Both the position numbers and the translations under genes were made by a program. From Saprospiraceae bacterium (GTDB lineage Bacteria; Bacteroidota; Bacteroidia; Chitinophagales; Saprospiraceae): a stretch of 64,000 bases of DNA. Where the stretch lies: the NCBI GenBank assembly GCA_020436935.1, contig JAGQWX010000006.1, forward strand, positions 85,361 to 149,360. The letters are read 5' to 3'. Below, in pieces: positions 17,188 to 26,184 of this stretch; positions within the stretch are counted from its first letter, which is position 1, and every line of letters begins with the position of its first letter. Under the pieces are notes generated by a model, which saw nothing but the letters and a program-made list of their open reading frames with translations, was not told the origin of the DNA and ran no database searches.

Positions 17188-17688
17188 CTATAGACATTTA
17201 AGAGTGATGTCAGAGGTCTGCACTTCGTTGCTTTTATTGCCTGCCCGGTCGATCATATAAATCTTAAGGTTCATCTCATTGATTGGGTATCTGGAGGTGG
17301 TGTCGCAAGGTATGATGTTCTCCTCTTTTGGATAGACACAGCAAACACTGTAAATCTTGATGACCATCGTGCCCTCTACTCCGTTGTTTGAACCTTGTTC
17401 AGGAATTTGGGGCAATTTGTAAGCGTCGTAAACATTGTTGGTTCGCGAATCTATGATGAAAAGGTTGGGATTCAGATTTGTCGTTTCCGCTCCAATGTCC
17501 CCATCTCCGTCAGTAAAATCTACATAAACCTCAAGGCTATCACTGAACAATGCTCCCTGCTTCATGATGTTTTTGCTGATGCCCATAAACTTGAGTTCAG
17601 GTACATTGCTGTAATCCGGAGTGATGGCGCATGTGGAAATAGTGAAACAAGCTGCTAATAAAGCCAGTAAGAAAAGGCTTTGTTTCAT
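17188..17688 (-). CDS. Small lipoprotein of unknown function
   Basis: A 166-residue protein with a lipoprotein signal peptide: hydrophobic residues 4-18 and a cysteine at about residue 20 (TISTC). The mature part contains YVDFTDGDGDIGAE, an acidic Asp/Gly stretch resembling a calcium-binding loop, and two nearby cysteines (SVCCVYP). Similar small lipoproteins with a DGDGDIG segment occur in many Bacteroidota but have no assigned role. It converges on the ABC-F gene, ending 7 bases past that gene's stop, and is transcribed divergently from the LuxE-like gene. Confidence 0.75.
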   Translation of the reverse strand: MKQSLFLLALLAACFTISTCAITPDYSNVPELKFMGISKNIMKQGALFSDSLEVYVDFTDGDGDIGAETTNLNPNLFIIDSRTNNVYDAYKLPQIPEQGSNNGVEGTMVIKIYSVCCVYPKEENIIPCDTTSRYPINEMNLKIYMIDRAGNKSNEVQTSDITLKCL

Positions 17689-17696
17689 ATTACTGA

Positions 17697-17704
17697 TATA
17701 TTTG
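17697..17704 (+). promoter_or_regulatory. -7 promoter element before the LuxE-like gene
   Basis: TATATTTG matches TAnnTTTG exactly, 23 bases upstream of the GTG start. No good TTTG is seen at the normal -33 spacing. Confidence 0.5.
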
Positions 17705-17727
17705 TATTATTATCGTAACGCTTAATT

Positions 17728-18729
17728 GTGCATAAAGTTATAGATTTTTCTCCAGAAGAACTCAGAAATATTCTCAGCTCGAAGCTGGATTATGACTTTG
17801 ATTTGATTTGTGCGCAGGTGTTTGCATATCAACACAAAACGAACCCCCTTTATCGCCAATATATTGAAAGTACCTATCAGGAAAATCTACCAATGTCCAG
17901 ATTTTTACCGATTGAAGCCTTCAAAAAAGAAGTCATCAAATCTGGCAAATGGCGAGAGGTCTGCACATTTGAAAGCAGTGGGACGACTGGAATGATCAAT
18001 GCGAAACACGCTGTAAGAAATCTTAATTTCTATCATCAGAATGCCATTCGGGATTTTGAAAGCACATTTGGAAGCCTGGAAGGAAGTTGTGTACTTGCAC
18101 TTTTGCCGCATTATCTGGAAAGGGGCAATAGCTCTTTGGTCTCCATGGTGTCAGCATTCATAGAACGGTCGGGCCATGCTTCGAGTGGTTTTTATTTACG
18201 GGAGTTTGATCTGTTATACAATCGGCTTAAGGAAAATCAACAGCTCGGAGTTAAAACCATTTTATTTGGGGTGACCTATGCATTGCTTTCATTCCTGGAC
18301 AAGTTGAATGCAAGTGATGCATTTGATGGGTTGCTAATTATCGAAACCGGTGGCATGAAGGGTTTTGGTCCTGAAATTACACGTGAAGAACTACATGACC
18401 GATTGAAGAGTGGGTTTAGAAATGCAACCATAAGCTCAGAATATGGCATGACAGAACTGCTCTCTCAAGCCTATATGGCTGAAGATGGTTACTTTTACCC
18501 GGGCCAAAATATGAGGGTGTCGATCTCGGAAATCAACGATCCATTCTCAGAAGAAAAAACAGGTAAAACCGGCATAATCAATGTCATCGATTTATCCAAT
18601 TTGGACACTTGTTCGTTCATCAAAACCCAGGATCTGGGTAGGAGCAATGACGATGGAGGTTTTCAGGTTTTGGGAAGACTGGATCATTCTGACCTTCGTG
18701 GTTGTAACCTGATGGTACAGGATATTTGA
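17728..18729 (+). CDS. LuxE-like acyl-protein synthetase
   Basis: A 333-residue member of the LuxE/acyl-adenylate-forming group. It has the AMP-binding type motif FESSGTTGM at about residue 85 and a later SEYGMTELLSQAY segment typical of the adenylating fold. The final nine residues hold a cysteine (RGCNLMVQDI, Cys326); in LuxE of luminous bacteria a cysteine close to the C terminus accepts the acyl group. That suggests the same chemistry, activation of a carboxylic acid with ATP and acyl transfer to the enzyme. No luxC/luxD partners are present. The start is a GTG, since no ATG lies between it and the promoter element. Confidence 0.8.
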   Translation: MHKVIDFSPEELRNILSSKLDYDFDLICAQVFAYQHKTNPLYRQYIESTYQENLPMSRFLPIEAFKKEVIKSGKWREVCTFESSGTTGMINAKHAVRNLNFYHQNAIRDFESTFGSLEGSCVLALLPHYLERGNSSLVSMVSAFIERSGHASSGFYLREFDLLYNRLKENQQLGVKTILFGVTYALLSFLDKLNASDAFDGLLIIETGGMKGFGPEITREELHDRLKSGFRNATISSEYGMTELLSQAYMAEDGYFYPGQNMRVSISEINDPFSEEKTGKTGIINVIDLSNLDTCSFIKTQDLGRSNDDGGFQVLGRLDHSDLRGCNLMVQDI

Positions 18730-18871
18730 TCTTATGCTTCCATTTAAGCGACTTCAACTATCTTCTGCAATGATGTTTCGGCAATTTCAATCCAATATGT
18801 AATTGGGGCAATAATTGGCAAAAGACTTTAAACCAAAAGGCTTTCCCGGACTCTAAGAACAAAACCAGGTC

Positions 18872-20161
18872 ATGAAATATCCCTACTTAGCACTTTCAAT
18901 TTTATACTTCCTTTTTTTCTCACTACAACCCCATCTAACAGGGCAATATTTTCCTCCAGCCAGTGATATTGCCTGGGAAAAAGTTGATCCGCAAGCATTA
19001 GGATGGGACAAAACAAGTTTGGATGAGCTCAGAGATTATCTTGAAGAAGCGCATACCAAGGCATTTGTCATCATCAAAGACGGAAAGATTGCGGTAGAAT
19101 GGTACTTGAATGGGCACGCCAGAACAACGCCATGGTATTGGGCAAGCGCAGGGAAAACTTTGACGGCCGGCTTGGTAGGCATCGCTGCTCAGGAAGGAAA
19201 ACTCCAGCTCACAGATCCTACTTCAAAATATCTAGGCCGATGGACGTCCTGTAGTTTAGAGGACGAGTCAAAAATTCAGATCATACATCAATTGACCATG
19301 ACCTCAGGACTCAATGAGTTTCTGGGATTTGACTGCTTAGAGCCAGCATGTCTTAAATGCCTTGCAATGCCGGGAACCAGGTGGACATATCACAATGGTC
19401 CCTACACACTGCTTGATGGTGTTATTGAAAATGCAACCGGCAAGAACCTGACCGAATATTTTAGAAGCAGGATAGGTGACAAAATTGACATGCAGGGCAC
19501 TTTCATCAGCCTCAACAATGTCAATGTGTTTTATTCTACCGCATTGGACGCAGCCAGATACGGCTATTTATTGCTCAATCAAGGTAAATGGAAGGGGAGT
19601 GTTATCATCAACGAACCATTTGTTTACGACCTCTCACACCCATCACAACAGCTCAACCAGTCTTATGGCCTGCTGACATGGCTCAATGGTCAAGCGTCCC
19701 ATAAGTTGCCTGGAGAAGTAGGTACTTTTCAAGGGCCAATAATTCCTGAAGGTCCTGATGATTTGTACGCCGCATTGGGTAAAAATGATCAAAAAATCCA
19801 CGTGGTGCCTTCCTTGAATCTGGTATTAATTAGGTTTGGTGATGCGGCAATTACGGGGAGTGAAGAATATGTGCCGGTAAACCTCGATAATGAAATTTGG
19901 AAGCATCTCAACCGCGCTTTTGGTACAAATACAGGTACGCTTGAAATCAACAATAAGCTTGAATCTTCAACCGGTGAATCTTCTGTTATTGTAAGGAAAA
20001 TGGACAAATCGAGCTCAAATCAGTTATTTGATGTCTCAGGTAGAATGATAAATTACTCCTATGGATCTCATTTTGAAGCATTTGGTCTGACCCCGGGAAT
20101 TTATTTTTTCCGAGGGATAAAAGAAAATAAAAGGGTAGTGGAAAAATTATTGGTCTATTGA
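18872..20161 (+). CDS. Secreted serine hydrolase, class C beta-lactamase fold, with T9SS sorting domain
   Basis: A 429-residue exported protein. A signal peptide covers about residues 1-24. The catalytic domain (about 35-345) has the S-x-x-K motif (Ser92-Ala-Gly-Lys95 in WASAGKTL) and the Y-x-N motif (Tyr173-His-Asn175), matching serine beta-lactamases and related esterases or D-aminopeptidases. The last 60 residues (LFDVSGRMI, then LTPGIYFFRG) form a T9SS type A sorting domain, so the enzyme should be released to or fixed on the cell surface. The natural substrate is unknown; resistance activity should not be assumed. It ends 12 bases before the convergent polyprenyl synthase gene. Confidence 0.88.
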   Translation: MKYPYLALSILYFLFFSLQPHLTGQYFPPASDIAWEKVDPQALGWDKTSLDELRDYLEEAHTKAFVIIKDGKIAVEWYLNGHARTTPWYWASAGKTLTAGLVGIAAQEGKLQLTDPTSKYLGRWTSCSLEDESKIQIIHQLTMTSGLNEFLGFDCLEPACLKCLAMPGTRWTYHNGPYTLLDGVIENATGKNLTEYFRSRIGDKIDMQGTFISLNNVNVFYSTALDAARYGYLLLNQGKWKGSVIINEPFVYDLSHPSQQLNQSYGLLTWLNGQASHKLPGEVGTFQGPIIPEGPDDLYAALGKNDQKIHVVPSLNLVLIRFGDAAITGSEEYVPVNLDNEIWKHLNRAFGTNTGTLEINNKLESSTGESSVIVRKMDKSSSNQLFDVSGRMINYSYGSHFEAFGLTPGIYFFRGIKENKRVVEKLLVY

Positions 20162-20172
20162 TGGTGAGGCAG

Positions 20173-21168
20173 CTATTTTTCTCTACTGACCAAAAAATCT
20201 GCAAACTTTACCAATTCCTCTTTGCCTTCTGAGTTGAGAGCCGTGGTTTGATTCAAGTGAGAGATGGAAAGATCTTTATAAGCTTCTTTGAGCTGATTGG
20301 CATATTCTTCAACCACAAGGGTGGTGAATATCGATTTTACTCCACTGATTTTTTCTTCTTCCTCTGCTAAGCCTATGGGCTTGAAGTCGGTCCAATCCAA
20401 CAGTTGCTTTTTTAATACGGGGTCACTAAGTTCCAATGATTTCAGATATAGGTATGTTTTTTTATTGTTGAGGATATCGCCACCTACGCGTTTGCCGGTT
20501 TGCTCTTCAGACCCAAAAGTGTCCAGAATGTCGTCTTGAATCTGGAATGCAATGCCAATATTTTTACCAAATTCATAAAGATGAAACTGCTCCTCAGCAT
20601 TCGCTCCGCCCAGTATACCACCAAACTGCATACATGCCCCCAATAAAACAGAGGTCTTATTGGTAATCATTTTGATATACTCGCCAATACTGACGTCGCT
20701 TCTGTTTTCAAAATCCATGTCCAGCCTTTGGCCTTCACACAATTCAAGCCCCATTTTTGTAAATACTTTGACCAGGCCGAGGGCCGTTGTGTCGTTGTAT
20801 TTGCACAAATGATCATAGGCCATCATCATCATGGCGTCACCACTTAAAATCGCAGCATTTACATCAAATTTTTGGTGTACAGTTTTTTGGCCACGCCTCG
20901 TTTCAGCGCCATCCATAATGTCATCATGCATCAGGGAGAAGTTGTGAAAAAGTTCACATGCCATTGCGGCATTATAAGACGTTGAAAAAGGGACGCCATA
21001 GTAGGCCGCAGTGGCTATAATCAAAGCCGGCCTGATGCGTTTGCCCCCCAGGGCTAGGATATAATCTACCGGTTCGTATAAGTGCACATAACCGTCATGG
21101 GTGATTGCAAACTTTTTTTGTCCCGATTCCTTTTCGAAGTATTCAATACTTTCAAATATTTTCTGCAT
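20173..21168 (-). CDS. Polyprenyl diphosphate synthase (trans-isoprenyl type)
   Basis: A 331-residue enzyme of isoprenoid chain elongation. The first aspartate-rich motif is DDIMD at 82-86, preceded by GGKRIRP at 41-47 and followed by RRG for substrate phosphate binding. The second, QIQDDILD, is at about 210. Both bind magnesium-complexed diphosphates. It condenses allylic diphosphate with isopentenyl diphosphate. The chain length (farnesyl, geranylgeranyl or longer) is uncertain; the residues before DDIMD (FSLMH) lack the bulky aromatic pair of short-chain enzymes. It follows the NhaD gene by 16 bases, so probably lies in the same transcript. Confidence 0.92.
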   Translation of the reverse strand: MQKIFESIEYFEKESGQKKFAITHDGYVHLYEPVDYILALGGKRIRPALIIATAAYYGVPFSTSYNAAMACELFHNFSLMHDDIMDGAETRRGQKTVHQKFDVNAAILSGDAMMMMAYDHLCKYNDTTALGLVKVFTKMGLELCEGQRLDMDFENRSDVSIGEYIKMITNKTSVLLGACMQFGGILGGANAEEQFHLYEFGKNIGIAFQIQDDILDTFGSEEQTGKRVGGDILNNKKTYLYLKSLELSDPVLKKQLLDWTDFKPIGLAEEEEKISGVKSIFTTLVVEEYANQLKEAYKDLSISHLNQTTALNSEGKEELVKFADFLVSREK

Positions 21169-21184
21169 GAAAATGCGTTCTTAT

Positions 21185-22546
21185 TTAGTGGAAGAAATAC
21201 TCCATTCCAAGGAAGATCAATGCCCCTGAAATAAACCCTAAAAAGGCCAGCCAGCTGATTTTTTTGAAGTACCAGATAAAATCGATGCGCTCCATACCCA
21301 TTGCTGCAACTCCGGCTGCGGAGCCAATGATGAGCATACTTCCACCGGTACCTGCTGAGTAGGCAATAAAGTGCCACAATTTGGCATCTATCGGTTCAGT
21401 ATACATGCCCATTGTAGCCGCCACCAATGGTACATTGTCAATGATTGCACTACCAACCCCTAGCAATAATACCACGAAATCTTTGTCAGGTATGGCATTT
21501 TCCATGCCCATGGCGGCGTATTTTAAAGTTCCTACTCCGCCTGCTACAAGTGTTTCTAAAACGGCTACTGCCATCAGAATGCCCAGGAAGAATAGTATGC
21601 TTGACAATTCAATTCGGGAAAGTGCTCTATGCGCAGAAAACAAATGTTTCCTTTCTTTATCAAAGTTTTCTTCAGGGTGAATGTATTCTGAAACCAGCCA
21701 AACAACACTCAGAGAAAGAATCATACCGAGATATGGGGGTAAATGTGTAATCGTCTTGAAAAGGGGAACAAATACAATTCCACCTAATCCGAGATATAGC
21801 ATCGTCTTACTCGACAAAAGTCTTTCGTCTTCTTCTGTGTCATCCCCCTCCATTTCCAAGGAACCCTGGAAAGGCTTCATGTATGAGGCAATCAAAAATG
21901 GTATAGCAAAACAAGCTATTGCTGGTAAAACTATCCATTCAATCAAGCCCATGCTACTTACTTTTTTGCCTATCCACAGCATAGTTGTTGTGACATCACC
22001 GATTGGCGACCATGCACCACCAGCATTTGCGGCTATGATAATCAGAGAGGCGTACCAAAGCCTGTCGGTGTCATTTTTGATAAGTTTTCTAAGTAAGGTC
22101 ACCAGTACAATTGTAGCTGTAAGGTTGTCGATAATAGCAGACAAAATAAAGCCCAGAATACCTACAATCCACAGTAATTTCCTTTTACTTCTGGTTTTAA
22201 CCCAGCCTTTTAATACCTCAAATCCGCGGTGTAGATCTATCAACTCTACGATGGTCATCGCGCCAATCAGAAAGATCAAAATTTCAGCGACTTTACCCAG
22301 GTGATGCAATAAAGTATTGGCAAAAACTTCGTGTCCTTCTTCAGCACTTTCAAGCTCTGTCATACTATACACATGGTCGTGTCCATCTATGATAGAAAGC
22401 CAGCCATTGTTGAATCCGATAGCCATGGCTGCCCACATCAAAGCTGCCATCATGAGGGCAGGAACGGTTTTGTCTAGTTTGAGGGGGTGTTCGAGGACTA
22501 TTGTGATGTACCCTAAAATAAAGAGTAGAATAATCAATGCTGACAT
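21185..22546 (-). CDS. nhaD: NhaD-type sodium/proton antiporter
   Basis: A 453-residue polytopic protein with about 12 hydrophobic segments. It contains the ion-transporter family signatures IIDNLTATIVLVTLLRKLI and SAIIDNVPLVAATMGMY, where paired Asp-Asn in the broken helices bind sodium. IIAANAGGAWSPIGDVTTTMLW is characteristic of NhaD proteins. It would expel sodium in exchange for protons at the inner membrane, suiting a saline or alkaline setting. The ATG is at 22546, preceded by a perfect -7 element. The polyprenyl synthase gene follows directly. Confidence 0.93.
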   Translation of the reverse strand: MSALIILLFILGYITIVLEHPLKLDKTVPALMMAALMWAAMAIGFNNGWLSIIDGHDHVYSMTELESAEEGHEVFANTLLHHLGKVAEILIFLIGAMTIVELIDLHRGFEVLKGWVKTRSKRKLLWIVGILGFILSAIIDNLTATIVLVTLLRKLIKNDTDRLWYASLIIIAANAGGAWSPIGDVTTTMLWIGKKVSSMGLIEWIVLPAIACFAIPFLIASYMKPFQGSLEMEGDDTEEDERLLSSKTMLYLGLGGIVFVPLFKTITHLPPYLGMILSLSVVWLVSEYIHPEENFDKERKHLFSAHRALSRIELSSILFFLGILMAVAVLETLVAGGVGTLKYAAMGMENAIPDKDFVVLLLGVGSAIIDNVPLVAATMGMYTEPIDAKLWHFIAYSAGTGGSMLIIGSAAGVAAMGMERIDFIWYFKKISWLAFLGFISGALIFLGMEYFFH

Positions 22547-22569
22547 ATTTGAATTTTAGTGAGTAGACA

Positions 22570-22577
22570 CAAAAATA
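22570..22577 (-). promoter_or_regulatory. -7 promoter element before nhaD
   Basis: Minus-strand TATTTTTG matches TAnnTTTG exactly, 23 bases upstream of the nhaD ATG. A matching -33 element was not found. Confidence 0.5.
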
Positions 22578-22728
22578 GAAAAGTCATCTAAAACTCATAG
22601 GAAATCGACTTTATTATAAAGATAAGTTTCGAGAATGCATGAATTGATCGTTCAAAAGGATGGTTTTGTCTATTAGATACGATGTCTTTCGTACTTGTTT
22701 TGAATTTTTGTAGCACCAAATCAAACAA

Positions 22729-25158
22729 ATGAATCCAAAGACACTATTCGCAATGCTGATAATCTTGTCTGCAATGCAAGAAATCTCGTTTGCCCAGTCT
22801 TTTTTAAAAGGAATGCTTACCGAAAGTGATGGAAGTCCAATCGAATTTGCAACCGTTGCCCTAAAGAAATTGCAAGACAGCACAGTCGTAAAAGTAGAAA
22901 TGACCGATGAATCCGGATCATTCGAAATGCAAGGTATAGCCCCGGATCTTTACCAGGTTGAATTTGACCTTCTGGGTTATTCGAGTGTAAAAAAGTCGAT
23001 AAGTGTAACAGCTCAAGGCCTGGACATGGGCGCGATTGTTATGGCAAAACAATCAGAATTGATCGATGAAGTAACCGTTACGGCAAAACGTTCGCTTGTT
23101 GAAGCCAAAAGTGACCGGATGGTCTTCAATGTACAAGGTACCATCAATAGTGCCGGAGAAAACCTGCTCAATTTACTTAGAAAAGCTCCTGGTGTCTTGG
23201 TGGATAACAATGATAATATCACAGTCCTCAGCAGGTCCGGCGTACTAGTTTATGTAGACGGTAAAAGACTACCACTCAGCGGGGAAGAATTATCTGCTTA
23301 TCTGCAGTCTATACCATCAGAACAAATTGACAGAATAGACATCATTACCAATCCCGGTGCAAAGTATGAGGCCCAGGGTAATGCGGGAATCATAGACATC
23401 ATCATGAAACGTGACCAGAATCTTGGCGCCAACGGATCTCTGAGTTCAAATATTTCTCAGGGGCGTTACACTACCGGAAACGTTTCTGGTACAGGGAATT
23501 ACAGAAATAATAAAATGAATGTTTTTGCTTCTGCAGGTCTGAATGGCGGTAAGAATTATAATAAGATTTTCTTTGAGAATGACCAGAACGGTTTCCTGAT
23601 CGTGGAAGATGATAATTTTTACAGGAATTTCAGGAACTTCAATTACAGGCTGGGAGCCGACTATTTTTTAAGTCCCAAAAGTACCATTGGTATACTGGCG
23701 ACTGGTCAGCAAGCAGCAATAGATATCACTTCCAGCAATCGCAGTGAGATTTCAAGAAAAGGATTTGCGATAGACAGTGTTCTCCGGTCAGACAACGTTT
23801 CCGATATTTCAAGAAGCCAGCAGGCGTATAACCTCAACTATGCCTATAGATCGGGCTCTACCACCTTGAATGCTGATGTTGACTATGGCATTTTTCAGGT
23901 TGAAACAGATAATTTTCAACCAAACTTATACTACAATCCTGAGGAGACTATGGTGTTGAGTGAGCGCATCAATCAATATTATACACCGGTTGATATAGGT
24001 ATCGCAACAGCAAAACTGGATTTTGAGACGAACCTGCTTGGTGGAAAATTTGGGACAGGTTTTAAGGTCAGCCATGTAAGCACTGACAATACTTTCTTAT
24101 TCTATAATGTGTTTGGAGAAAACGAAGTCCTCAACAACAGGAGATCCAACAATTTTAAATATCTGGAAAAAGTCAATGCGCTTTATGCCAACTACAATAA
24201 ATCATTCAATCAGGCATTCTCGTTTAATGCCGGGCTAAGGATGGAACACACGGATTCAAAAGGAGATTTGCAGGCATTTGCTTCTGACCTTCAGGAAGAC
24301 CCTGTCACCTTCAACTATGTGAGCCTGTTTCCAACTGCAGGAATTACCTGGCAAAAAAATCCGGAGCACGTATATGCTTTGAGGTATGGCAGAAGGATCA
24401 ACAGACCAGACTACAATGTACTCAATCCATTCAGAGAACAAATCACAGAATTGTCATTCAGTAAAGGAAACCCTTTTCTCAACCCGGAAATTGTCAACAA
24501 TGTAGAGCTTTCTTACACGTTGAAATACAGAATGAACTTTACACTTGCTTACTCTCAGACATCTAATCAGATCACCAGGTTGATAGGGCCGGATGATTCA
24601 GACCCAAGAGCAGGCTTTATAACCTTTGCCAATCTGGCTACACAAAAAGTATACAGCCTCAATGCGTCTTTGCCATTTGACATTACAAAATGGTGGAGCT
24701 CATATTGGAATGCGAGTTTTTCTCAAATCGACAATCAGGCTGATTATGGAAATGGCGCAGTCGTTGATGTCCAGGTATTCAACTATAATTTTTACCAATC
24801 ACAAACTTTTAGTCTCCCTAAAGGGTGGAAGTTTGAGTTTTCAGGCTGGTACAGCGGTCCGGGTGTTTGGGGAGGAGTATTTCTTTATGAAAAGCAATAC
24901 AGCCTCGATGTAGGCTTGCAGAAAAGATTTTTGGACGAAAAGTTGAATGTGAAATTATCCGGTACTGACCTTGCTTTCACGTCCAACTGGAGCGGAGTTT
25001 CGAACTTCAATGGCTTGAAAGGAACAGGATATGGCCTCAGGGATTCCCGAAGAGTAAGCCTTGCATTGTCCTATGAATTTGGCAATCAGAATGTGAAGTC
25101 AAGAAGAAGACAAACAGGAATTGAGGCAGAAGCTGGAAGAGCAGGATCTGCGCAATAG
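22729..25158 (+). CDS. TonB-dependent receptor-like outer membrane protein
   Basis: An 809-residue outer membrane protein. Signal peptide at about 1-22 (ending SFAQ). An N-terminal CarboxypepD_reg-like domain (about 25-105) contains GSPIEFATVALKKLQDSTV. A plug domain (about 110-225) has LLNLLRKAPGVLVDNNDNI and IPSEQIDRIDIITNPGAKYEAQGNAGIIDI, the usual plug core. The remaining 580 residues are alternating strands of the barrel, of the outer-membrane-barrel type 3 kind. No SusD partner is adjacent, so a polysaccharide role is not suggested. The C terminus is basic and lacks the usual final aromatic strand. The transported substrate, if any, is unknown. Confidence 0.88.
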   Translation: MNPKTLFAMLIILSAMQEISFAQSFLKGMLTESDGSPIEFATVALKKLQDSTVVKVEMTDESGSFEMQGIAPDLYQVEFDLLGYSSVKKSISVTAQGLDMGAIVMAKQSELIDEVTVTAKRSLVEAKSDRMVFNVQGTINSAGENLLNLLRKAPGVLVDNNDNITVLSRSGVLVYVDGKRLPLSGEELSAYLQSIPSEQIDRIDIITNPGAKYEAQGNAGIIDIIMKRDQNLGANGSLSSNISQGRYTTGNVSGTGNYRNNKMNVFASAGLNGGKNYNKIFFENDQNGFLIVEDDNFYRNFRNFNYRLGADYFLSPKSTIGILATGQQAAIDITSSNRSEISRKGFAIDSVLRSDNVSDISRSQQAYNLNYAYRSGSTTLNADVDYGIFQVETDNFQPNLYYNPEETMVLSERINQYYTPVDIGIATAKLDFETNLLGGKFGTGFKVSHVSTDNTFLFYNVFGENEVLNNRRSNNFKYLEKVNALYANYNKSFNQAFSFNAGLRMEHTDSKGDLQAFASDLQEDPVTFNYVSLFPTAGITWQKNPEHVYALRYGRRINRPDYNVLNPFREQITELSFSKGNPFLNPEIVNNVELSYTLKYRMNFTLAYSQTSNQITRLIGPDDSDPRAGFITFANLATQKVYSLNASLPFDITKWWSSYWNASFSQIDNQADYGNGAVVDVQVFNYNFYQSQTFSLPKGWKFEFSGWYSGPGVWGGVFLYEKQYSLDVGLQKRFLDEKLNVKLSGTDLAFTSNWSGVSNFNGLKGTGYGLRDSRRVSLALSYEFGNQNVKSRRRQTGIEAEAGRAGSAQ

Positions 25159-25190
25159 AAGAGCAACATACACAATTCATTTAGTAGTTT

Positions 25191-25220
25191 AGCGAGGAAG
25201 TATAAAGATATCTCCTCGCT
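25191..25220 (+). terminator. Terminator after the TonB-dependent receptor
   Basis: AGCGAGGA (25191-25198) pairs perfectly with TCCTCGCT (25213-25220) around a 14-base loop, with a T-rich stretch after it (TTAACTTTTAT), 33 bases past the stop codon. Confidence 0.7.
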
Positions 25221-25301
25221 TTAACTTTTATATAGGACGTGAATATGTAACTCAAAATGGTCAGGGATTTTTTTAAAGAATATCCAAGCCCCATCCAATA
25301 A

Positions 25302-26174
25302 TTACAACTTTGTTTCTTTCAAATATTTGATGCTTTCGGGAAGTTGGTCAAAAATCCTGCTGCTTTCATCTTCAATAAAATAATGTTCTATACCGGTTTC
25401 AGCTGCTGTTTTTAATATGGCTTTTATGTCCAGTTGACCTGTGCCCAGTGCTACATCGTGTTCAGGGTCAGTGAGTCCGGTCAGATCTTTTTTGATGTCT
25501 TTTTTCATGTCTTTGACGTGCATCAGTTTCCACCGGCCTTGGTACTTTTTCAATAAGTCCACGGGATCGCCCCCGCCAAAATGAATCCAGAAGATATCCA
25601 TTTCAAATGAAACGTATTCAGGCTTTGTATTGGCCATCATGTAATCCAATAGGGTAGTGCCGTCGTCCTGTTTTTTGAATTCATAACCGTGGGCGTGATA
25701 GCAAAGGGTAATCCCATTTTCTGCCAACACTTTACCGGCTGCGTTGAAGTCAGCGCAAGCTTTTATGGCATTGGCAAGTCCAAAGTTGCCTGTATTGTGA
25801 GGGATCCATGCCACCATTACATATTTGGATCCGTAGGTTTTTGCAATCTTTACCACAGACATCGGGTCATCCACGAGATTTTGATATCCCGTGCCCATGG
25901 AAGGAATCTTCAGCCCTCTGTCATCGCACAATCTTTTATACTCCTCTGCATCCATGCCGGCACCTCCTCCTTCAATGGAAGAAAAACCCATGGACTTGAT
26001 GATGTCTAGCGTTGCTGGTACGCCAAATTTCATAACCTTCCTGAAGGTATAGGGCGCAATGCCTATTTCTCCTTTGAATAAAAGCTCTCCACCGGACTGC
26101 GCCGATAAATTCTCAGTTCTGAAACCGAGCATAACTAGAAATGAGAGCAACAAAGACAGCTGTGAAAATTTCAT
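25302..26174 (-). CDS. Exported sugar phosphate isomerase/epimerase-like TIM-barrel protein
   Basis: A 290-residue protein of the xylose isomerase-like TIM barrel family. It begins with a signal peptide (about 1-25, ending LSAQ), so it acts in the periplasm. Family residues are visible in ITLCYHAHGYEF, YVSFEMDIFWIHFGG and KLMHVKDMKKD, where His, Glu/Asp and Lys line the metal site; a late Glu (FIEDES) completes it. Export and neighbourhood with a GMC oxidoreductase suggest work on a 3-keto sugar or a similar oxidised carbohydrate, with free rather than phosphorylated substrate. It starts 10 bases after the GMC gene stop, so it is the last gene of the operon. Confidence 0.87.
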   Translation of the reverse strand: MKFSQLSLLLSFLVMLGFRTENLSAQSGGELLFKGEIGIAPYTFRKVMKFGVPATLDIIKSMGFSSIEGGGAGMDAEEYKRLCDDRGLKIPSMGTGYQNLVDDPMSVVKIAKTYGSKYVMVAWIPHNTGNFGLANAIKACADFNAAGKVLAENGITLCYHAHGYEFKKQDDGTTLLDYMMANTKPEYVSFEMDIFWIHFGGGDPVDLLKKYQGRWKLMHVKDMKKDIKKDLTGLTDPEHDVALGTGQLDIKAILKTAAETGIEHYFIEDESSRIFDQLPESIKYLKETKL

Positions 26175-26184
26175 TTTGGAAAGT

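Noticed and set aside
18872..20161. Calling the serine hydrolase an antibiotic-resistance beta-lactamase
   Set aside because: The fold covers esterases and peptidases as well, and T9SS sorting is unusual for resistance enzymes; sequence alone does not support it.
21681..22304. Plus-strand open frame of 207 codons within nhaD
   Set aside because: Antisense shadow of a hydrophobic gene with all family motifs on the other strand.
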